32,136 bases of DNA from an uncultured Sphingobacteriales bacterium. Lineage in GTDB: Bacteria; Bacteroidota; Bacteroidia; Chitinophagales; Chitinophagaceae. Positions within the stretch are counted from its first letter, which is position 1. The number at the start of each line of letters is the position of its first letter. The notes below the pieces were generated by a model. It was not told the origin of the DNA and ran no database searches. It worked only from the letters and a program-made list of their open reading frames with translations. The stretch covers positions 1 through 32,136 of the forward strand of contig CAMLFX010000028.1 in the NCBI GenBank assembly GCA_946479435.1. The letters are read 5' to 3'. The translations under genes were made by a program, and so were the position numbers. Shown here one piece after another: positions 15,952 to 24,541 of this stretch.

Positions 15952-18171
15952 CTACGATAGGGTTTTGTCTATCATTTGTCCTTCGCCTACTATCCATACG
16001 CTATCTCCCTCTTCGAAAATTGTAGTTGATTCAGGATTCAACATTCTACGCCCGTTACGTTCAATACCAACTACCAGGCCATTTGTTTTTTCACGTATAC
16101 CACTTTCACGTATCGTCATGCCAAGCAGGTATGTATCCGTTTTTACTTTTACTTTTTTCAGCACTACATCGTGATGCACTACATCATGTATATCTTTAGC
16201 CGGGGGTTGCAAATATTTTCCTAATTGTTCAAGTTGATCATCGGTACCAATAACAAACAGCTTATCGCCGGGGTATAATTTTTCGTTACGGTCGGGGGCG
16301 TATATAGTGAAGCTGGCACGTTTTATCATGGCTATGTTTATCCCAAATTGTTCACGTAGCGCTAGTTCGGTAAGGCTCTTTGCAGCTACAGCGGTTCTAT
16401 CGGGCAAAATAAATTGTGCAATGTGTGCATCCCAGGGGGCTAATTCCTTTCTTGCAGTTATGGCCTCATTTATCTCCCGCTGATTGAAGTTAAAGAAGAA
16501 CCGATTTTCTATGCGTATATAAAAAGCATGTATCCGCTTAGAGAAAATAGCCGCCGTGCTAACCAGAATGACCACCCCCGCTATGGCGTACTTAAATGGG
16601 AAGAAGCTTAGCAAAAAAATACTGACGTATATAATACCTAACCCGGCACGCATTAACCTTAAAAACAGTAATGGGCCATGATAACGCTTATTGGCCCAAA
16701 GGTTGGCGAAGGCCTGGGGCTGGAGTTTACGAACTATTAAAGCCCATAGTAAAGGAGCCAGGACCAGGAAACAAATAAATGCGGCAGCAATATTACCTGT
16801 AGCAGGATCGTGGAATTTGACCATCATCCAGGGCGCTGCGTATTCTGCAAACAGTACAATAATGCCTATGATAACTATGGAGAATAAAGTAATATATGTG
16901 CCATAGGTACGTAACAGAATCTGCCAATCGCTGGCAGATGTTATTGATCCCGTGCCTGAGCTGTACCGGGAAAGGGTCTTCTTCCACCTGATAGGTAACG
17001 CTGCCTCTATTGTATTATAAAAAGGGCCGGCCAGCTTTATCATATAAGGAGTGGAAAAGGTGGTAATTGCAGAAACTGCAACGGCTATTGGATACAGGAA
17101 GCTGCTGGTAACATTAAGTGTTAGCCCAAGGGTAGCAATGATAAAAGAAAACTCCCCTATCTGACCCATACTCATACCGGCATAGAGCGCTGTTTTTAAT
17201 GGTTGCCCTGCAACTAGTGCACCTAAGGTAACGGCAAACACTTTGAAGATGATGAATACAACTGTAATAATAAGTACCGGCAACGCATAGTCAACCAACA
17301 CTTCAGGATCTATAAGCATGCCTACGGATATAAAGAACACCGCACCGAAAAGATCCTTTACAGGTTTTATAAGGTGTTCAATACGTTCCGCCTGCGTGGT
17401 TTCAGCTAATATAGAGCCCATAATAAATGCGCCTAAGGCGGGGGAAAAGCCGGCTAAGGAAGCTAATATTACCATTGTAAGGCAAAGGCCAATAGAAACA
17501 ATAAGCATTGTTTCGTCGTTCATCAGTTTTTTAGTCCACCGAAGAAAAGATGGTATGAAAAAAATGCCGCCTATAAACCATAATATGAGGAAGAAGACTA
17601 GTTTCAATACTGATAATAACAGCTCTCCCCCTGCAACATTCTGGCTAACAGCGATTGTAGATAACAATACCATTAGTAAAATAGCAACCAGATCTTCTAT
17701 TATCAGTACACCAAAAACCAGGTTGGCGAATCGCTTGCCCTTTACATTCAGCTCATCGAACGAGCGAATAATGATAGTAGTAGAGGCTACAGCCAGTATG
17801 CCACCGAGAAACATACTATCCATAGACGACCACCCGATGATTTTTCCCAGACCAAAACCTACCGCCAACATAATACCTACCTCTATAATTGCTGTGACGG
17901 AAGACGTACCTCCTATATGCATCAGCTTTTTAAAGCTAAACTCAAGGCCAAGAGTAAAGAGAAGGAATATAACACCAATATCGGCCCAGATACGTATGTT
18001 GCCAATATCGCTAACTGAAGGAAAAAGCTTGAAATTTGGGCCAACTAACAGGCCAGCCAGCAAATAACCTAAAACCAGCGGCTGTTTTAATTTTTTAAAA
18101 ATCAAAGTGGTGATGCCTGCCAGTATCAGTATAAGTCCAAGGTCGTGTATGAGTGGTGGAAGATGATTCAT
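15952..18171 (-). CDS. CPA2 cation:proton antiporter with two TrkA_C domains
   Basis: A 739-residue inner-membrane protein of the monovalent cation:proton antiporter-2 family (KefB-like), exchanging K+ or Na+ for protons. The first part of about 400 residues carries the Na_H_Exchanger fold: LPPLIHDLGLILILAG, LGYLLAGLLVGPNF, then the family core with FLLFTLGLEFSF and GFSPALGAFIMGSILAET. Four more hydrophobic segments follow at roughly 415-545. Two cytosolic TrkA_C (RCK_C) domains finish the protein, at about 592-655 (KLYPGDKLFVIGTDDQLEQL) and 669-739 (FEEGDSVWIVGEGQMI). I see no TrkA_N/RCK_N Rossmann domain between membrane and TrkA_C, unlike Kef proteins, so regulation by NAD or glutathione is not implied. 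Confidence 0.9.
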   Translation of the reverse strand: MNHLPPLIHDLGLILILAGITTLIFKKLKQPLVLGYLLAGLLVGPNFKLFPSVSDIGNIRIWADIGVIFLLFTLGLEFSFKKLMHIGGTSSVTAIIEVGIMLAVGFGLGKIIGWSSMDSMFLGGILAVASTTIIIRSFDELNVKGKRFANLVFGVLIIEDLVAILLMVLLSTIAVSQNVAGGELLLSVLKLVFFLILWFIGGIFFIPSFLRWTKKLMNDETMLIVSIGLCLTMVILASLAGFSPALGAFIMGSILAETTQAERIEHLIKPVKDLFGAVFFISVGMLIDPEVLVDYALPVLIITVVFIIFKVFAVTLGALVAGQPLKTALYAGMSMGQIGEFSFIIATLGLTLNVTSSFLYPIAVAVSAITTFSTPYMIKLAGPFYNTIEAALPIRWKKTLSRYSSGTGSITSASDWQILLRTYGTYITLFSIVIIGIIVLFAEYAAPWMMVKFHDPATGNIAAAFICFLVLAPLLWALIVRKLQPQAFANLWANKRYHGPLLFLRLMRAGLGIIYVSIFLLSFFPFKYAIAGVVILVSTAAIFSKRIHAFYIRIENRFFFNFNQREINEAITARKELAPWDAHIAQFILPDRTAVAAKSLTELALREQFGINIAMIKRASFTIYAPDRNEKLYPGDKLFVIGTDDQLEQLGKYLQPPAKDIHDVVHHDVVLKKVKVKTDTYLLGMTIRESGIREKTNGLVVGIERNGRRMLNPESTTIFEEGDSVWIVGEGQMIDKTLS

Positions 18172-18242
18172 CTATGCACTAAAAATAACGATTTCAGCGC
18201 AATGCTATTTGAGCATTGTTCCTGACAGTTTATAAGTAAGGA

Positions 18243-18848
18243 TTAATCGTTATCCTTATATCGCCACAGGTGCATGCAAGCATAAGTGCGATATGGACTC
18301 CATTTTGCTGATATCTTCAACATTTTTTCTTTCATGCTCCTTTTATCTGCAGTATCAATTTTATATAACAAGCCCATGGTTTGCTGAATACCCAGGTCAT
18401 CAACCGCAAAAACATCTTCCCTGCCAAGTGTAAACATTAACAGCATTTCAATAGTCCATTTACCAACCCCTTTTATTGGCAAAAGAAATTCCATTACTTC
18501 CTCATTGCTCATTTTGTAAAGCTTCCTATCGTCCATGCCATATTCTATTGCATATTCCGCCACATTGCGTACGTAGTTGGTTTTAGCATTAGATAATCCA
18601 ATAGATCTCAAAGTATCAAAGGGAATATCTAATATTTGCTGTGGCGTGGGTTCTTTGCCCCCAAATAGTTCAAGGAACCGCTTGAAAATAACATCTGCTA
18701 CTTTGGTGGATAGCTGCTGGCTCATAATGGAAGCGCAAAGACGCAGGCAGATATTCTTCCTCTTTTTTAAAGACAGCGCTTCGCGCCCATGCAAAGCCTT
18801 ATATAGTTTCTTATCTCCGGAGAGGTGTTCCCAATAATTAGCGGCCAT
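18243..18848 (-). CDS. DNA-3-methyladenine glycosylase II family protein (HhH-GPD)
   Basis: A 201-residue base-excision-repair glycosylase of the HhH-GPD superfamily, removing alkylated purines from DNA. The helix-hairpin-helix LLPIKGVGKWTIEMLLMFTLG (about 127-147) is followed by REDVFAVDDLGIQ, whose Asp-Asp holds the conserved catalytic aspartate. The early block LRLCASIMSQQLSTKVADVIFKRF fits AlkA-like enzymes, and there is no 4Fe-4S cluster cysteine set, which separates it from EndoIII and MutY. The length is short relative to E. coli AlkA (282) because the N-terminal domain is missing, as in many bacterial members. The gene diverges from gcvT and precedes the antiporter gene by 71 bases. 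Confidence 0.9.
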   Translation of the reverse strand: MAANYWEHLSGDKKLYKALHGREALSLKKRKNICLRLCASIMSQQLSTKVADVIFKRFLELFGGKEPTPQQILDIPFDTLRSIGLSNAKTNYVRNVAEYAIEYGMDDRKLYKMSNEEVMEFLLPIKGVGKWTIEMLLMFTLGREDVFAVDDLGIQQTMGLLYKIDTADKRSMKEKMLKISAKWSPYRTYACMHLWRYKDND

Positions 18849-18867
18849 AGTACACTAGAAAATAAAT

Positions 18868-18875
18868 GAAAGATA
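18868..18875 (-). promoter_or_regulatory. Possible -7 element for the DNA glycosylase gene
   Basis: TATCTTTC on the minus strand is one base off TAnnTTTG and lies 19 bases before the ATG. It shares the short divergent region with the gcvT promoter. Confidence 0.35.
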
Positions 18876-18930
18876 CGAAAGGCTAATATATAGATGTAAA
18901 TATGGTTCTATACTTATTAGCTAATACTGT

Positions 18931-18938
18931 TATCTTTG
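18931..18938 (+). promoter_or_regulatory. Promoter -7 element for gcvT
   Basis: TATCTTTG is an exact TAnnTTTG match 24 bases before the gcvT ATG. A TTCT at 18906-18909 lies at about -33 spacing. Confidence 0.6.
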
Positions 18939-18962
18939 CCCGCATAATTTACAAAGCTAAAA

Positions 18963-20048
18963 ATGAAGAACACTCCTTTTACGCAGAAGCATATTGATAT
19001 GGGTGCTAAGATGGCCGAATTTGCCGGCTATAACATGCCTATTTCATACAGCAGCATTAATGAAGAGCACCACACCGTGCGCCAGAATGCAGGTGTATTT
19101 GATGTAAGCCATATGGGTGAGTTCATACTAAAGGGCCCCGATGCACTTGACCTGATACAACGTGTTACCAGCAACGATGCAAGCAAACTAACAGCCGGTA
19201 AAGCGCAATACTCCTGCTTGCCTAATGAACAAGGCGGCATAGTAGATGACCTTATCGTTTACTGCATAGAAGAGAATAAAGTTTACATGCTTGTTGTAAA
19301 TGCATCGAAGATAGAAAAAGACTGGAACTGGATAAACAAATTCAACAACAAGAATGTTGAAATGCATAACATATCAGACAAAACAGGTTTGCTGGCAATA
19401 CAAGGCCCTAAAGCTGTAGAATACATGCAACAGCTTACGGATATGGATATAACCAACCTTAAATACTACACTTTTGTAAAAGGTAAATTCGCCGGCGTTG
19501 ATAATGTAATCGTTAGCGCTACAGGATATACCGGTGCAGGTGGCGTAGAAATATATTTTGAAGATGAAGGTGATAATGCAAGCAAGATATGGGATGAAAT
19601 ATTTAAGATAGGTGCACCAAAAGGCATGAAACCAATTGGCCTCGCCGCACGCGATACGCTACGCCTGGAAATGGGCTATTGCCTTTATGGTAATGATATA
19701 GACGATACCACATCTCCATTGGAAGCCGGACTGGGTTGGATAACAAAATTCACAAAAGACTTTACTGCTAAAAGCATTTTAGAGCAACAGAAAGCAGAGG
19801 GTGTGAAACGTAAACTGGTAGGATTAGAGATGGTAGATAAAGGCATACCACGCCATGGGTATAAAATACAAAATGCCACCGGCGAAGAGATTGGCTATAT
19901 TACATCGGGTACACAAGCGCCTAGCCTGAACAAAGCAATAGGCATTGCTTACTTACGCAAAGATTTTGCAGCAGAAGGAAGCGATGTATTTGTAATGGTA
20001 CGCGATAAAGCATTAAAGGCCCAGGTAGTAAAAATGCCTTTCGCCTAA
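18963..20048 (+). CDS. gcvT: Glycine cleavage system aminomethyltransferase (T protein)
   Basis: GcvT moves the methylene group from the aminomethyl-lipoyl arm of GcvH to tetrahydrofolate, releasing ammonia. The 361-residue protein has the usual length and marks: [16 protein letters not shown] at the N-terminus, FDVSHMGEF with the catalytic-region Asp, [31 protein letters not shown], and [22 protein letters not shown]. The C-terminal barrel has RKLVGLEM and [21 protein letters not shown]. gcvH and gcvP are not adjacent, as in other Bacteroidota. It is a single-gene transcript with promoter and terminator both visible. Confidence 0.97.
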   Translation: MKNTPFTQKHIDMGAKMAEFAGYNMPISYSSINEEHHTVRQNAGVFDVSHMGEFILKGPDALDLIQRVTSNDASKLTAGKAQYSCLPNEQGGIVDDLIVYCIEENKVYMLVVNASKIEKDWNWINKFNNKNVEMHNISDKTGLLAIQGPKAVEYMQQLTDMDITNLKYYTFVKGKFAGVDNVIVSATGYTGAGGVEIYFEDEGDNASKIWDEIFKIGAPKGMKPIGLAARDTLRLEMGYCLYGNDIDDTTSPLEAGLGWITKFTKDFTAKSILEQQKAEGVKRKLVGLEMVDKGIPRHGYKIQNATGEEIGYITSGTQAPSLNKAIGIAYLRKDFAAEGSDVFVMVRDKALKAQVVKMPFA

Positions 20049-20071
20049 GAGCATTTACACAATAAATTTGT

Positions 20072-20100
20072 AAACGGGCCCGTATGAAGGGCCCGTTTTT
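20072..20100 (+). terminator. Intrinsic terminator of gcvT
   Basis: AAACGGGCCC and GGGCCCGTTT form a 10-bp stem with a GTATGAA loop, followed by a run of T, 23 bases after the gcvT stop. Confidence 0.92.
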
Positions 20101-20123
20101 CTTTTGTACTTTAGACGATAGCT

Positions 20124-20255
20124 ATGAATAAGCCCTTTCAATATTTATTCGCACTCATTGCGCTACTCTTTTTCACTTATGTAGTTCTGTGCGCCATATA
20201 TGTTCCACTCACGGTAGATGAAGCATGGACATACAGAGAGTTTATTAAGGAATGA
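20124..20255 (+). pseudogene. Truncated N-terminus of a GT-C (GT39/ArnT-like) glycosyltransferase
   Basis: A 43-codon open frame, ATG to TGA, encodes one hydrophobic helix (about 7-29) followed by VPLTVDEAWTYREFIKE. The Asp-Glu-Ala-x-Thr-Tyr sequence straight after the first helix is the hallmark of the first periplasmic loop of GT-C glycosyltransferases (PMT/ArnT-like), where the acid residue is catalytic. Those proteins run to about 500 residues, so everything after the loop is gone. The frame ends 20 bases before the end of the convergent lipoprotein gene, consistent with a deletion. A -7-like element TACTTTAG (20107-20114, one mismatch) remains upstream. A functional micro-protein is less likely but cannot be ruled out. 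Confidence 0.55.
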
Positions 20256-20275
20256 CCCTGTACAAAAGAAAATAG

Positions 20276-20725
20276 CTACTTAATAGCATAGGCCTTCGTA
20301 TATTTCATTTGTATAGTATTGGCATCTGCCGATATCATATAATAGTCGTAGAAAGTGTTGTTGTTGTTGTAATAGAAGCCAATAATATAGGTAAACGGTT
20401 CGTTACCTTTTTTCAATACAGGTACAACTTCTTCTCCTCCACGTGGCATTGTAAATTTCGATGCCGCCACTTTCGGTCCAACATTGGCTTCTACGGCATA
20501 TGTACCTTTTGCAGAGTATTCAGTAGTTTTAAGCTTGACCACAAAATAGAAGTCATTCAGTTCATCTTCCGTAAAACGCATGCTATCTACAGCCAGCAAT
20601 GTACCTGCCGGTTGTGTTTTCACAACTTCTTCTATCTCTTTTATTTGTTGTTGCTCGGGCGATCGATCTTTACAGGCACTTATTAGTGCAAATGTGAGTA
20701 TGGCGAAGTATTTAAGGTTTTTCAT
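20276..20725 (-). CDS. Small lipoprotein of unknown function, 149 aa
   Basis: A short exported lipoprotein. From the ATG at 20723-20725 it has a basic start MKNLKYF, a hydrophobic core, and the lipobox LISAC with lipidated Cys18. The mature part is about 130 residues: a Glu/Gln-rich linker to about 35, then what looks like a small beta-rich domain (DFYFVVKLKTTEYSAKGTYAVEA, FTYIIGFYYNN, YYMISADAN). I do not recognise the family. The residues after Cys18 (KDRS) do not clearly give the Bacteroidota surface-export signal. The in-frame ATG at 20737 would lie inside the exact -7 promoter element, so the later start is chosen. It diverges from the dipeptidyl-peptidase III gene. Confidence 0.75.
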   Translation of the reverse strand: MKNLKYFAILTFALISACKDRSPEQQQIKEIEEVVKTQPAGTLLAVDSMRFTEDELNDFYFVVKLKTTEYSAKGTYAVEANVGPKVAASKFTMPRGGEEVVPVLKKGNEPFTYIIGFYYNNNNTFYDYYMISADANTIQMKYTKAYAIK

Positions 20726-20734
20726 AATCGGGTA

Positions 20735-20742
20735 CAAATCTA
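20735..20742 (-). promoter_or_regulatory. Promoter -7 element for the small lipoprotein gene
   Basis: TAGATTTG on the minus strand is an exact TAnnTTTG match 9 bases before the proposed ATG, implying a nearly leaderless transcript. Confidence 0.5.
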
Positions 20743-20847
20743 ATCATAGCAGACTGATACTCATAGTCTGAAAAGGCATAGAAGTATATTATTTTAGGAT
20801 ATGGGCTTAAACGTTTATTTTTAAGCACAATCTATTCCGATAACAAT

Positions 20848-22935
20848 ATGAAAAAGTGGACAATACCAGCTATGGCATTGATTAGTATGCATGCATTTAC
20901 TGCCTGCAATGAAAACAAGGAAACTAAAACTGAGGCTACATACGATACTACATCGGTTGTTACCGCTAACTACGATACTGCTTTCGTAGTAGAGGCAGAA
21001 GCCTTTGCCGATTTACAATTGCTACGTTATGAAGTTCCAGGCTTTAATAACCTTAGCCTGCAACAAAAGCAACTGGCATATTACCTGTACGAAGCCGCTA
21101 TGTCGGGACGTGACATTATTTACGATCAAAAAAGTAAATATGGTTTACTGCTACGTAAAACATTAGAAAACGTATATACCACTTATAACGGAGATAAGAG
21201 TAGTGAAGACTGGAAAAAATTTGAGGTGTATTGTGGACGTTTTTGGTTTAGCAATGGTAACCACCACCATTACAGTAACGACAAATTTATACCCGAATGC
21301 AAGTATGAATACTTTGCTGAAATAGTTAAGAATAGTAATGAAGCTGGTTTACCTAAAGAACAGGGTGAAACAGTTGATGCTTTTCTTACGCGCGTAAAAC
21401 CATTGGTTTATGATATGAAGGTGGAGCCTAAAGTTGTAGACCTGCGACCGAATGTAGATAACGTAAAAAACTCTTCGAACAATTTTTATGAAGGAGTAAC
21501 CCAAAAAGAGGTTGAAGAGTTTTATTCGAAATTTGACACAAAGGGCGATGCGCCATCATGGGGGTTGAATAGCAAAACCATGAAAGAGAATGGGCAAATA
21601 GTAGAAAAGGTATGGAAAGTTGGAGGTATGTATTCTGCAGCAATAGAAAAGATAGTTGGCTGGCTGGAAAAAGCTGTGACTGTTGCAGAAAATGACCAAC
21701 AGAAGAAAGCATTGGAACTGCTGATAAAATTTTACCGTACAGGCGACCTTAAGACTTTCGACGATTACAGTATTGCTTGGGTTAATGACGTTAATTCGCG
21801 CATAGATGTTGTTAATGGCTTTATTGAAGTGTACCTGGATGCTATAGGTAAGAAAGGAAGTTTTGAAAGTGTAGTATCGATGAAAGATATAGAAGCTACC
21901 AAGCGCATTAAAGCGATTGCAGATAACGCTCAATGGTTTGAAGACAACTCGCCATTGATGCCGGAACATAAAAAGAAAAATGTAAAAGGCATAACAGCTA
22001 AAGCAATAACCGTAATTGGTGAAAGTGGGGATGCTGCACCAAGTACACCCATAGGCGTGAATTTACCTAACGCTGATTGGATACGTAAGGAGCATGGCTC
22101 TAAATCAGTATCGCTGAGCAACATCATTCATTCATACAACGTAGCTAGTGCCAAGGGCGGTATGCTGGATGAGTTTGCACTGAACGACACAATAAAAATA
22201 AGAGCTAAAAATTATGGCAACCTGGCTGCCGACTTGCATACCGATATGCATGAATGTATAGGGCATGCATCGGGCCAAATAAATCCTGGTGTTGAGACAA
22301 CTGATAAAACACTAAAAAATTATGCATCTTGCCTGGAAGAAGCTCGTGCTGATTTAGTTGGCCTTTATTATGTAATGGATCAGAAGCTGGTTGATATAGG
22401 CGTAGCACCAAGTAAAGAAGTGGGTATGGCTGAATATGATAGCTATATGATGAATGGGCTGATGACACAACTAACACGTATAAAACAAGGTGACCAGATA
22501 GAAGAAGCGCACATGCGTAACCGAGCACTGAATGCACGCTGGGCTTATGAAAAGGGCAAGAAAGACAACGTAGTAGAGTTTGTAAAAAAAGATGGTAAAA
22601 CTTATGTACGCATCAACGACTATAATAAACTGCGCGAACTATTTGGCCAGTTGCTGCGGGAGATACAACGTATAAAATCGGAAGGAGATTTTGCTGCGGG
22701 CAAAGCTTTAGTTGAAAATTATGGTGTTAAAGTTGACCAGAAACTGCACAAGGAGATATTAGAAAGATATGCGAAGCTTAATATAAAGCCTTACAAAGGG
22801 TTTATACAGCCTAAACTGGTTGCTGTAATGAATGGCGACAAGATAACTGATGTAAAGGTGGAATACCCTACCAGCTTCTACCAACAAATGGTAGAATACG
22901 GTAAGAATTATGCATTCCTGCCTGTTAAAAATTAA
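20848..22935 (+). CDS. Dipeptidyl-peptidase III family lipoprotein (peptidase M49)
   Basis: A zinc exopeptidase of family M49, which releases dipeptides from the N-terminus of oligopeptides. The 695-residue protein has the zinc motif HECIGH at 468-473 (family pattern HExxGH) and the second motif EEARAD at 497-502, giving the third ligand and helper residues. An N-terminal lipoprotein signal (MKKWTIPAMALISMHAFTAC, Cys20) shows export and lipid anchoring, unlike the cytosolic eukaryotic enzyme; Bacteroides members with similar signals are known. A low-complexity Thr/Glu-rich linker follows to about residue 45. It stands as a single gene with a 15-bp terminator shared with the convergent paaY-like gene. 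The start is the first ATG, just before the signal. Confidence 0.93.
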   Translation: MKKWTIPAMALISMHAFTACNENKETKTEATYDTTSVVTANYDTAFVVEAEAFADLQLLRYEVPGFNNLSLQQKQLAYYLYEAAMSGRDIIYDQKSKYGLLLRKTLENVYTTYNGDKSSEDWKKFEVYCGRFWFSNGNHHHYSNDKFIPECKYEYFAEIVKNSNEAGLPKEQGETVDAFLTRVKPLVYDMKVEPKVVDLRPNVDNVKNSSNNFYEGVTQKEVEEFYSKFDTKGDAPSWGLNSKTMKENGQIVEKVWKVGGMYSAAIEKIVGWLEKAVTVAENDQQKKALELLIKFYRTGDLKTFDDYSIAWVNDVNSRIDVVNGFIEVYLDAIGKKGSFESVVSMKDIEATKRIKAIADNAQWFEDNSPLMPEHKKKNVKGITAKAITVIGESGDAAPSTPIGVNLPNADWIRKEHGSKSVSLSNIIHSYNVASAKGGMLDEFALNDTIKIRAKNYGNLAADLHTDMHECIGHASGQINPGVETTDKTLKNYASCLEEARADLVGLYYVMDQKLVDIGVAPSKEVGMAEYDSYMMNGLMTQLTRIKQGDQIEEAHMRNRALNARWAYEKGKKDNVVEFVKKDGKTYVRINDYNKLRELFGQLLREIQRIKSEGDFAAGKALVENYGVKVDQKLHKEILERYAKLNIKPYKGFIQPKLVAVMNGDKITDVKVEYPTSFYQQMVEYGKNYAFLPVKN

Positions 22936-22950
22936 TCCTAACTTTTATTA

Positions 22951-22986
22951 TAGAAAATGCCTGAGATAAACCTCAGGCATTTTCTA
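22951..22986. terminator. Bidirectional intrinsic terminator
   Basis: TAGAAAATGCCTGAG and CTCAGGCATTTTCTA form a perfect 15-bp stem with a 6-nt loop between the convergent dipeptidyl-peptidase III and paaY-like genes. Confidence 0.95.
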
Positions 22987-22992
22987 TTTTTG

Positions 22993-23592
22993 CTACATAG
23001 CGTTTTTAATTTTCTCCCAAACTTCGTATAGTGCTTCTTGCTTAGGCCTGTCTGCAGGCATCTCTCTTAGCGGCTCGCATACTTGCAATGTATCGTAGCA
23101 GTCTTTAGGAAGTGTTTGGTATAGTTGCGTGCCCTTAGTTTTCCAGGCTATCATTTCATCACTTACTTCCTTTATTATTTTACCGGGGTTTCCTACTACC
23201 AATGAACGGGCAGGTATTTTAGTGTTAGCGTTAATAAAGGATAATGCACCTATAATACATTCATCTCCTATTTCTACTTCATCCATTATTACCGAATTCA
23301 TGCCGACAAGTACATTGCGGCCTATAGTACCACCATGTATAATTGCACCATGGCCAATATGTGCACTTTCCTTTAATAGCACAGTTACACCGGGAAACAT
23401 GTGTATGGTACAGTTCTCCTGCACATTACAGCCATCTTCTATTACAATGCCACCCCAATCGCCACGAAGTGCTGCACCCGGGCCTATATATACATCTTTA
23501 CCAATAATAACATTGCCGGTAACGGCAGCTTGCGGATGTATAAAAGAAGATGGATGAACAACAGGTATAAAACCTTTGAAAGAATAGATCAT
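22993..23592 (-). CDS. Gamma-carbonic-anhydrase-like hexapeptide protein (PaaY family)
   Basis: A 199-residue left-handed beta-helix protein. Hexapeptide turns run from about residue 18 (HPQAAVTGNVIIGKDVYIG) to about 145 (SLVVGNPGK). The three zinc histidines of gamma carbonic anhydrases have counterparts in CTIHMFPG, SAHIGHGAIIHG. PaaY, named from the phenylacetate cluster, has thioesterase activity on ring-CoA compounds; length and the C-terminal helix (KTKGTQLYQTLPKDCYDTLQ) fit that subgroup better than Cam-type enzymes. There is no paa cluster here, so the symbol is withheld. It starts 31 bases after yidD on the same strand and may be the last gene of the rpmH-rnpA-yidD unit. Confidence 0.85.
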   Translation of the reverse strand: MIYSFKGFIPVVHPSSFIHPQAAVTGNVIIGKDVYIGPGAALRGDWGGIVIEDGCNVQENCTIHMFPGVTVLLKESAHIGHGAIIHGGTIGRNVLVGMNSVIMDEVEIGDECIIGALSFINANTKIPARSLVVGNPGKIIKEVSDEMIAWKTKGTQLYQTLPKDCYDTLQVCEPLREMPADRPKQEALYEVWEKIKNAM

Positions 23593-23623
23593 GCTGTAAA
23601 TTTATATCAGAACATGTAAACAA

Positions 23624-23848
23624 TTAGGGTACAGGATCGTAGCCACTTTTACCCCACCAAGGGTTACAGGATAAAAAACGTTTAAAAGCCATCCATCCAC
23701 CTTTCCAGGGGCCATATTTCTTTATGGCTTCTACACCATAGGTTGAACAACTAGGTGTATAGCGGCATTTCAAACCTAAGAAAGGTGATATAAATGCCTG
23801 GTATATTTTAATAAGCCAGGTAAAGAATATGGCAAATAGTTTATTCAT
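23624..23848 (-). CDS. yidD: Membrane protein insertion efficiency factor YidD
   Basis: YidD is a small protein that helps YidC and Sec insert inner-membrane proteins. The 74-residue protein has an N-terminal amphipathic or membrane helix ([22 protein letters not shown]) and the family core [19 protein letters not shown], with the conserved paired cysteines, then [14 protein letters not shown] at the end. The ATG at 23846-23848 overlaps the last 8 bases of rnpA, so the two are likely translationally coupled; an earlier ATG (23863) would deepen the overlap and add non-family residues. The rpmH-rnpA-yidD order is the classical one. Confidence 0.95.
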   Translation of the reverse strand: MNKLFAIFFTWLIKIYQAFISPFLGLKCRYTPSCSTYGVEAIKKYGPWKGGWMAFKRFLSCNPWWGKSGYDPVP

Positions 23849-24236
23849 TGTCCTTGGTCGCAAAGATATTACTCAATCGCGCAATGAGTTTGCCTATGGA
23901 TGTATTGATAGTTTCCTGCGTTGGCAGTTCTGTACCAGTATGTATCAGGAAGATGTGTAGCTGTATATCCGCGGGAATGAGAGGATACAGAGCACTTTTT
24001 TGCAATCTCCAGGCTTCAAACATAAGCCTGCGTACTCTATGCCTGTCAACGGAGTGTTTAAATTTTTTCTTAGGCACGGAGAAGCCAGCCTTAACAGGCG
24101 ATAATTCAGCCCCGCGCGGTGCAGTAGTGTAAATACATTTTACCGGAAAAACAGAAAACGCTTTCCCGTTACGGAAAAGCGTATCAATATGCTGCTCGCG
24201 CTTGAGCCGCTCGTATGCTTTAAAAGTGTTACGAAT
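23841..24236 (-). CDS. rnpA: Ribonuclease P protein component, apparently with an AUU start
   Basis: RnpA is the protein part of RNase P, which matures tRNA 5' ends. The reading frame shows the family in full: [31 protein letters not shown], and the signature [20 protein letters not shown], ending in a helical tail. The only in-frame ATG, GTG or TTG before that signature is the GTG at 24075-24077, which would remove about 53 conserved residues. The frame stays open upstream to a stop at 24261-24263 without any standard start. An ATT at 24234-24236 gives [12 protein letters not shown], placing the start where relatives have theirs, and a 131-residue product; ATC at 24246-24248 is the next option. 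It lies 20 bases after rpmH and overlaps yidD by 8. Confidence 0.88.
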   Translation of the reverse strand: MRNTFKAYERLKREQHIDTLFRNGKAFSVFPVKCIYTTAPRGAELSPVKAGFSVPKKKFKHSVDRHRVRRLMFEAWRLQKSALYPLIPADIQLHIFLIHTGTELPTQETINTSIGKLIARLSNIFATKDNE

Positions 24237-24256
24237 GGCGCAATGGATTAAAGTAA

Positions 24257-24412
24257 TTATTTAAGACGACGCTCGTCTGATACAGTCAGCTTATGACGGC
24301 CTTTGCTACGGCGAGATGCCAATACCTTGCGGCCGTTTGCTGTTTCCATACGCTGACGGAAACCATGAACACTCTTACGGCGACGACGAGAAGGTTGATA
24401 CGTACGTTTCAT
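24257..24412 (-). CDS. rpmH: 50S ribosomal protein L34
   Basis: L34 is a tiny, very basic protein of the large ribosomal subunit. The 51-residue product begins [20 protein letters not shown] and continues with [21 protein letters not shown], the classic L34 pattern, with a short bacteroidete-type tail SDERRLK. It is first in the rpmH-rnpA-yidD cluster, with an exact promoter -7 element 60 bases upstream. dnaA, the usual neighbour in many bacteria, is not next to it; the gene upstream encodes GGGP synthase. Confidence 0.98.
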   Translation of the reverse strand: MKRTYQPSRRRRKSVHGFRQRMETANGRKVLASRRSKGRHKLTVSDERRLK

Positions 24413-24471
24413 ATTCTATTTGTTTTGTACCCATTTTACAACGGGCAGGATTGTCTTTTAAATAAGGAGTG

Positions 24472-24479
24472 CAAAGGTA
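24472..24479 (-). promoter_or_regulatory. Promoter -7 element for rpmH-rnpA-yidD
   Basis: TACCTTTG on the minus strand is an exact TAnnTTTG match. It gives a leader of about 54 bases before rpmH, in the 129-base gap after the GGGP synthase gene. Confidence 0.6.
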
Positions 24480-24541
24480 ATGAGAAAAAACAATACTAAA
24501 AAGCAATAAGTATGTTTTTTTATTCATTCCCCGCCTGTTTC

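Noticed and set aside
17318..18067. 249-codon open frame on the plus strand
   Set aside because: It lies antisense to the membrane part of the CPA2 antiporter, whose helices and motifs are clear. The product has no recognisable domain.
23841..24077. rnpA beginning at the GTG at 24075-24077
   Set aside because: This start lies inside the conserved SVPKKKFKH signature and would lose the N-terminal half of the protein.
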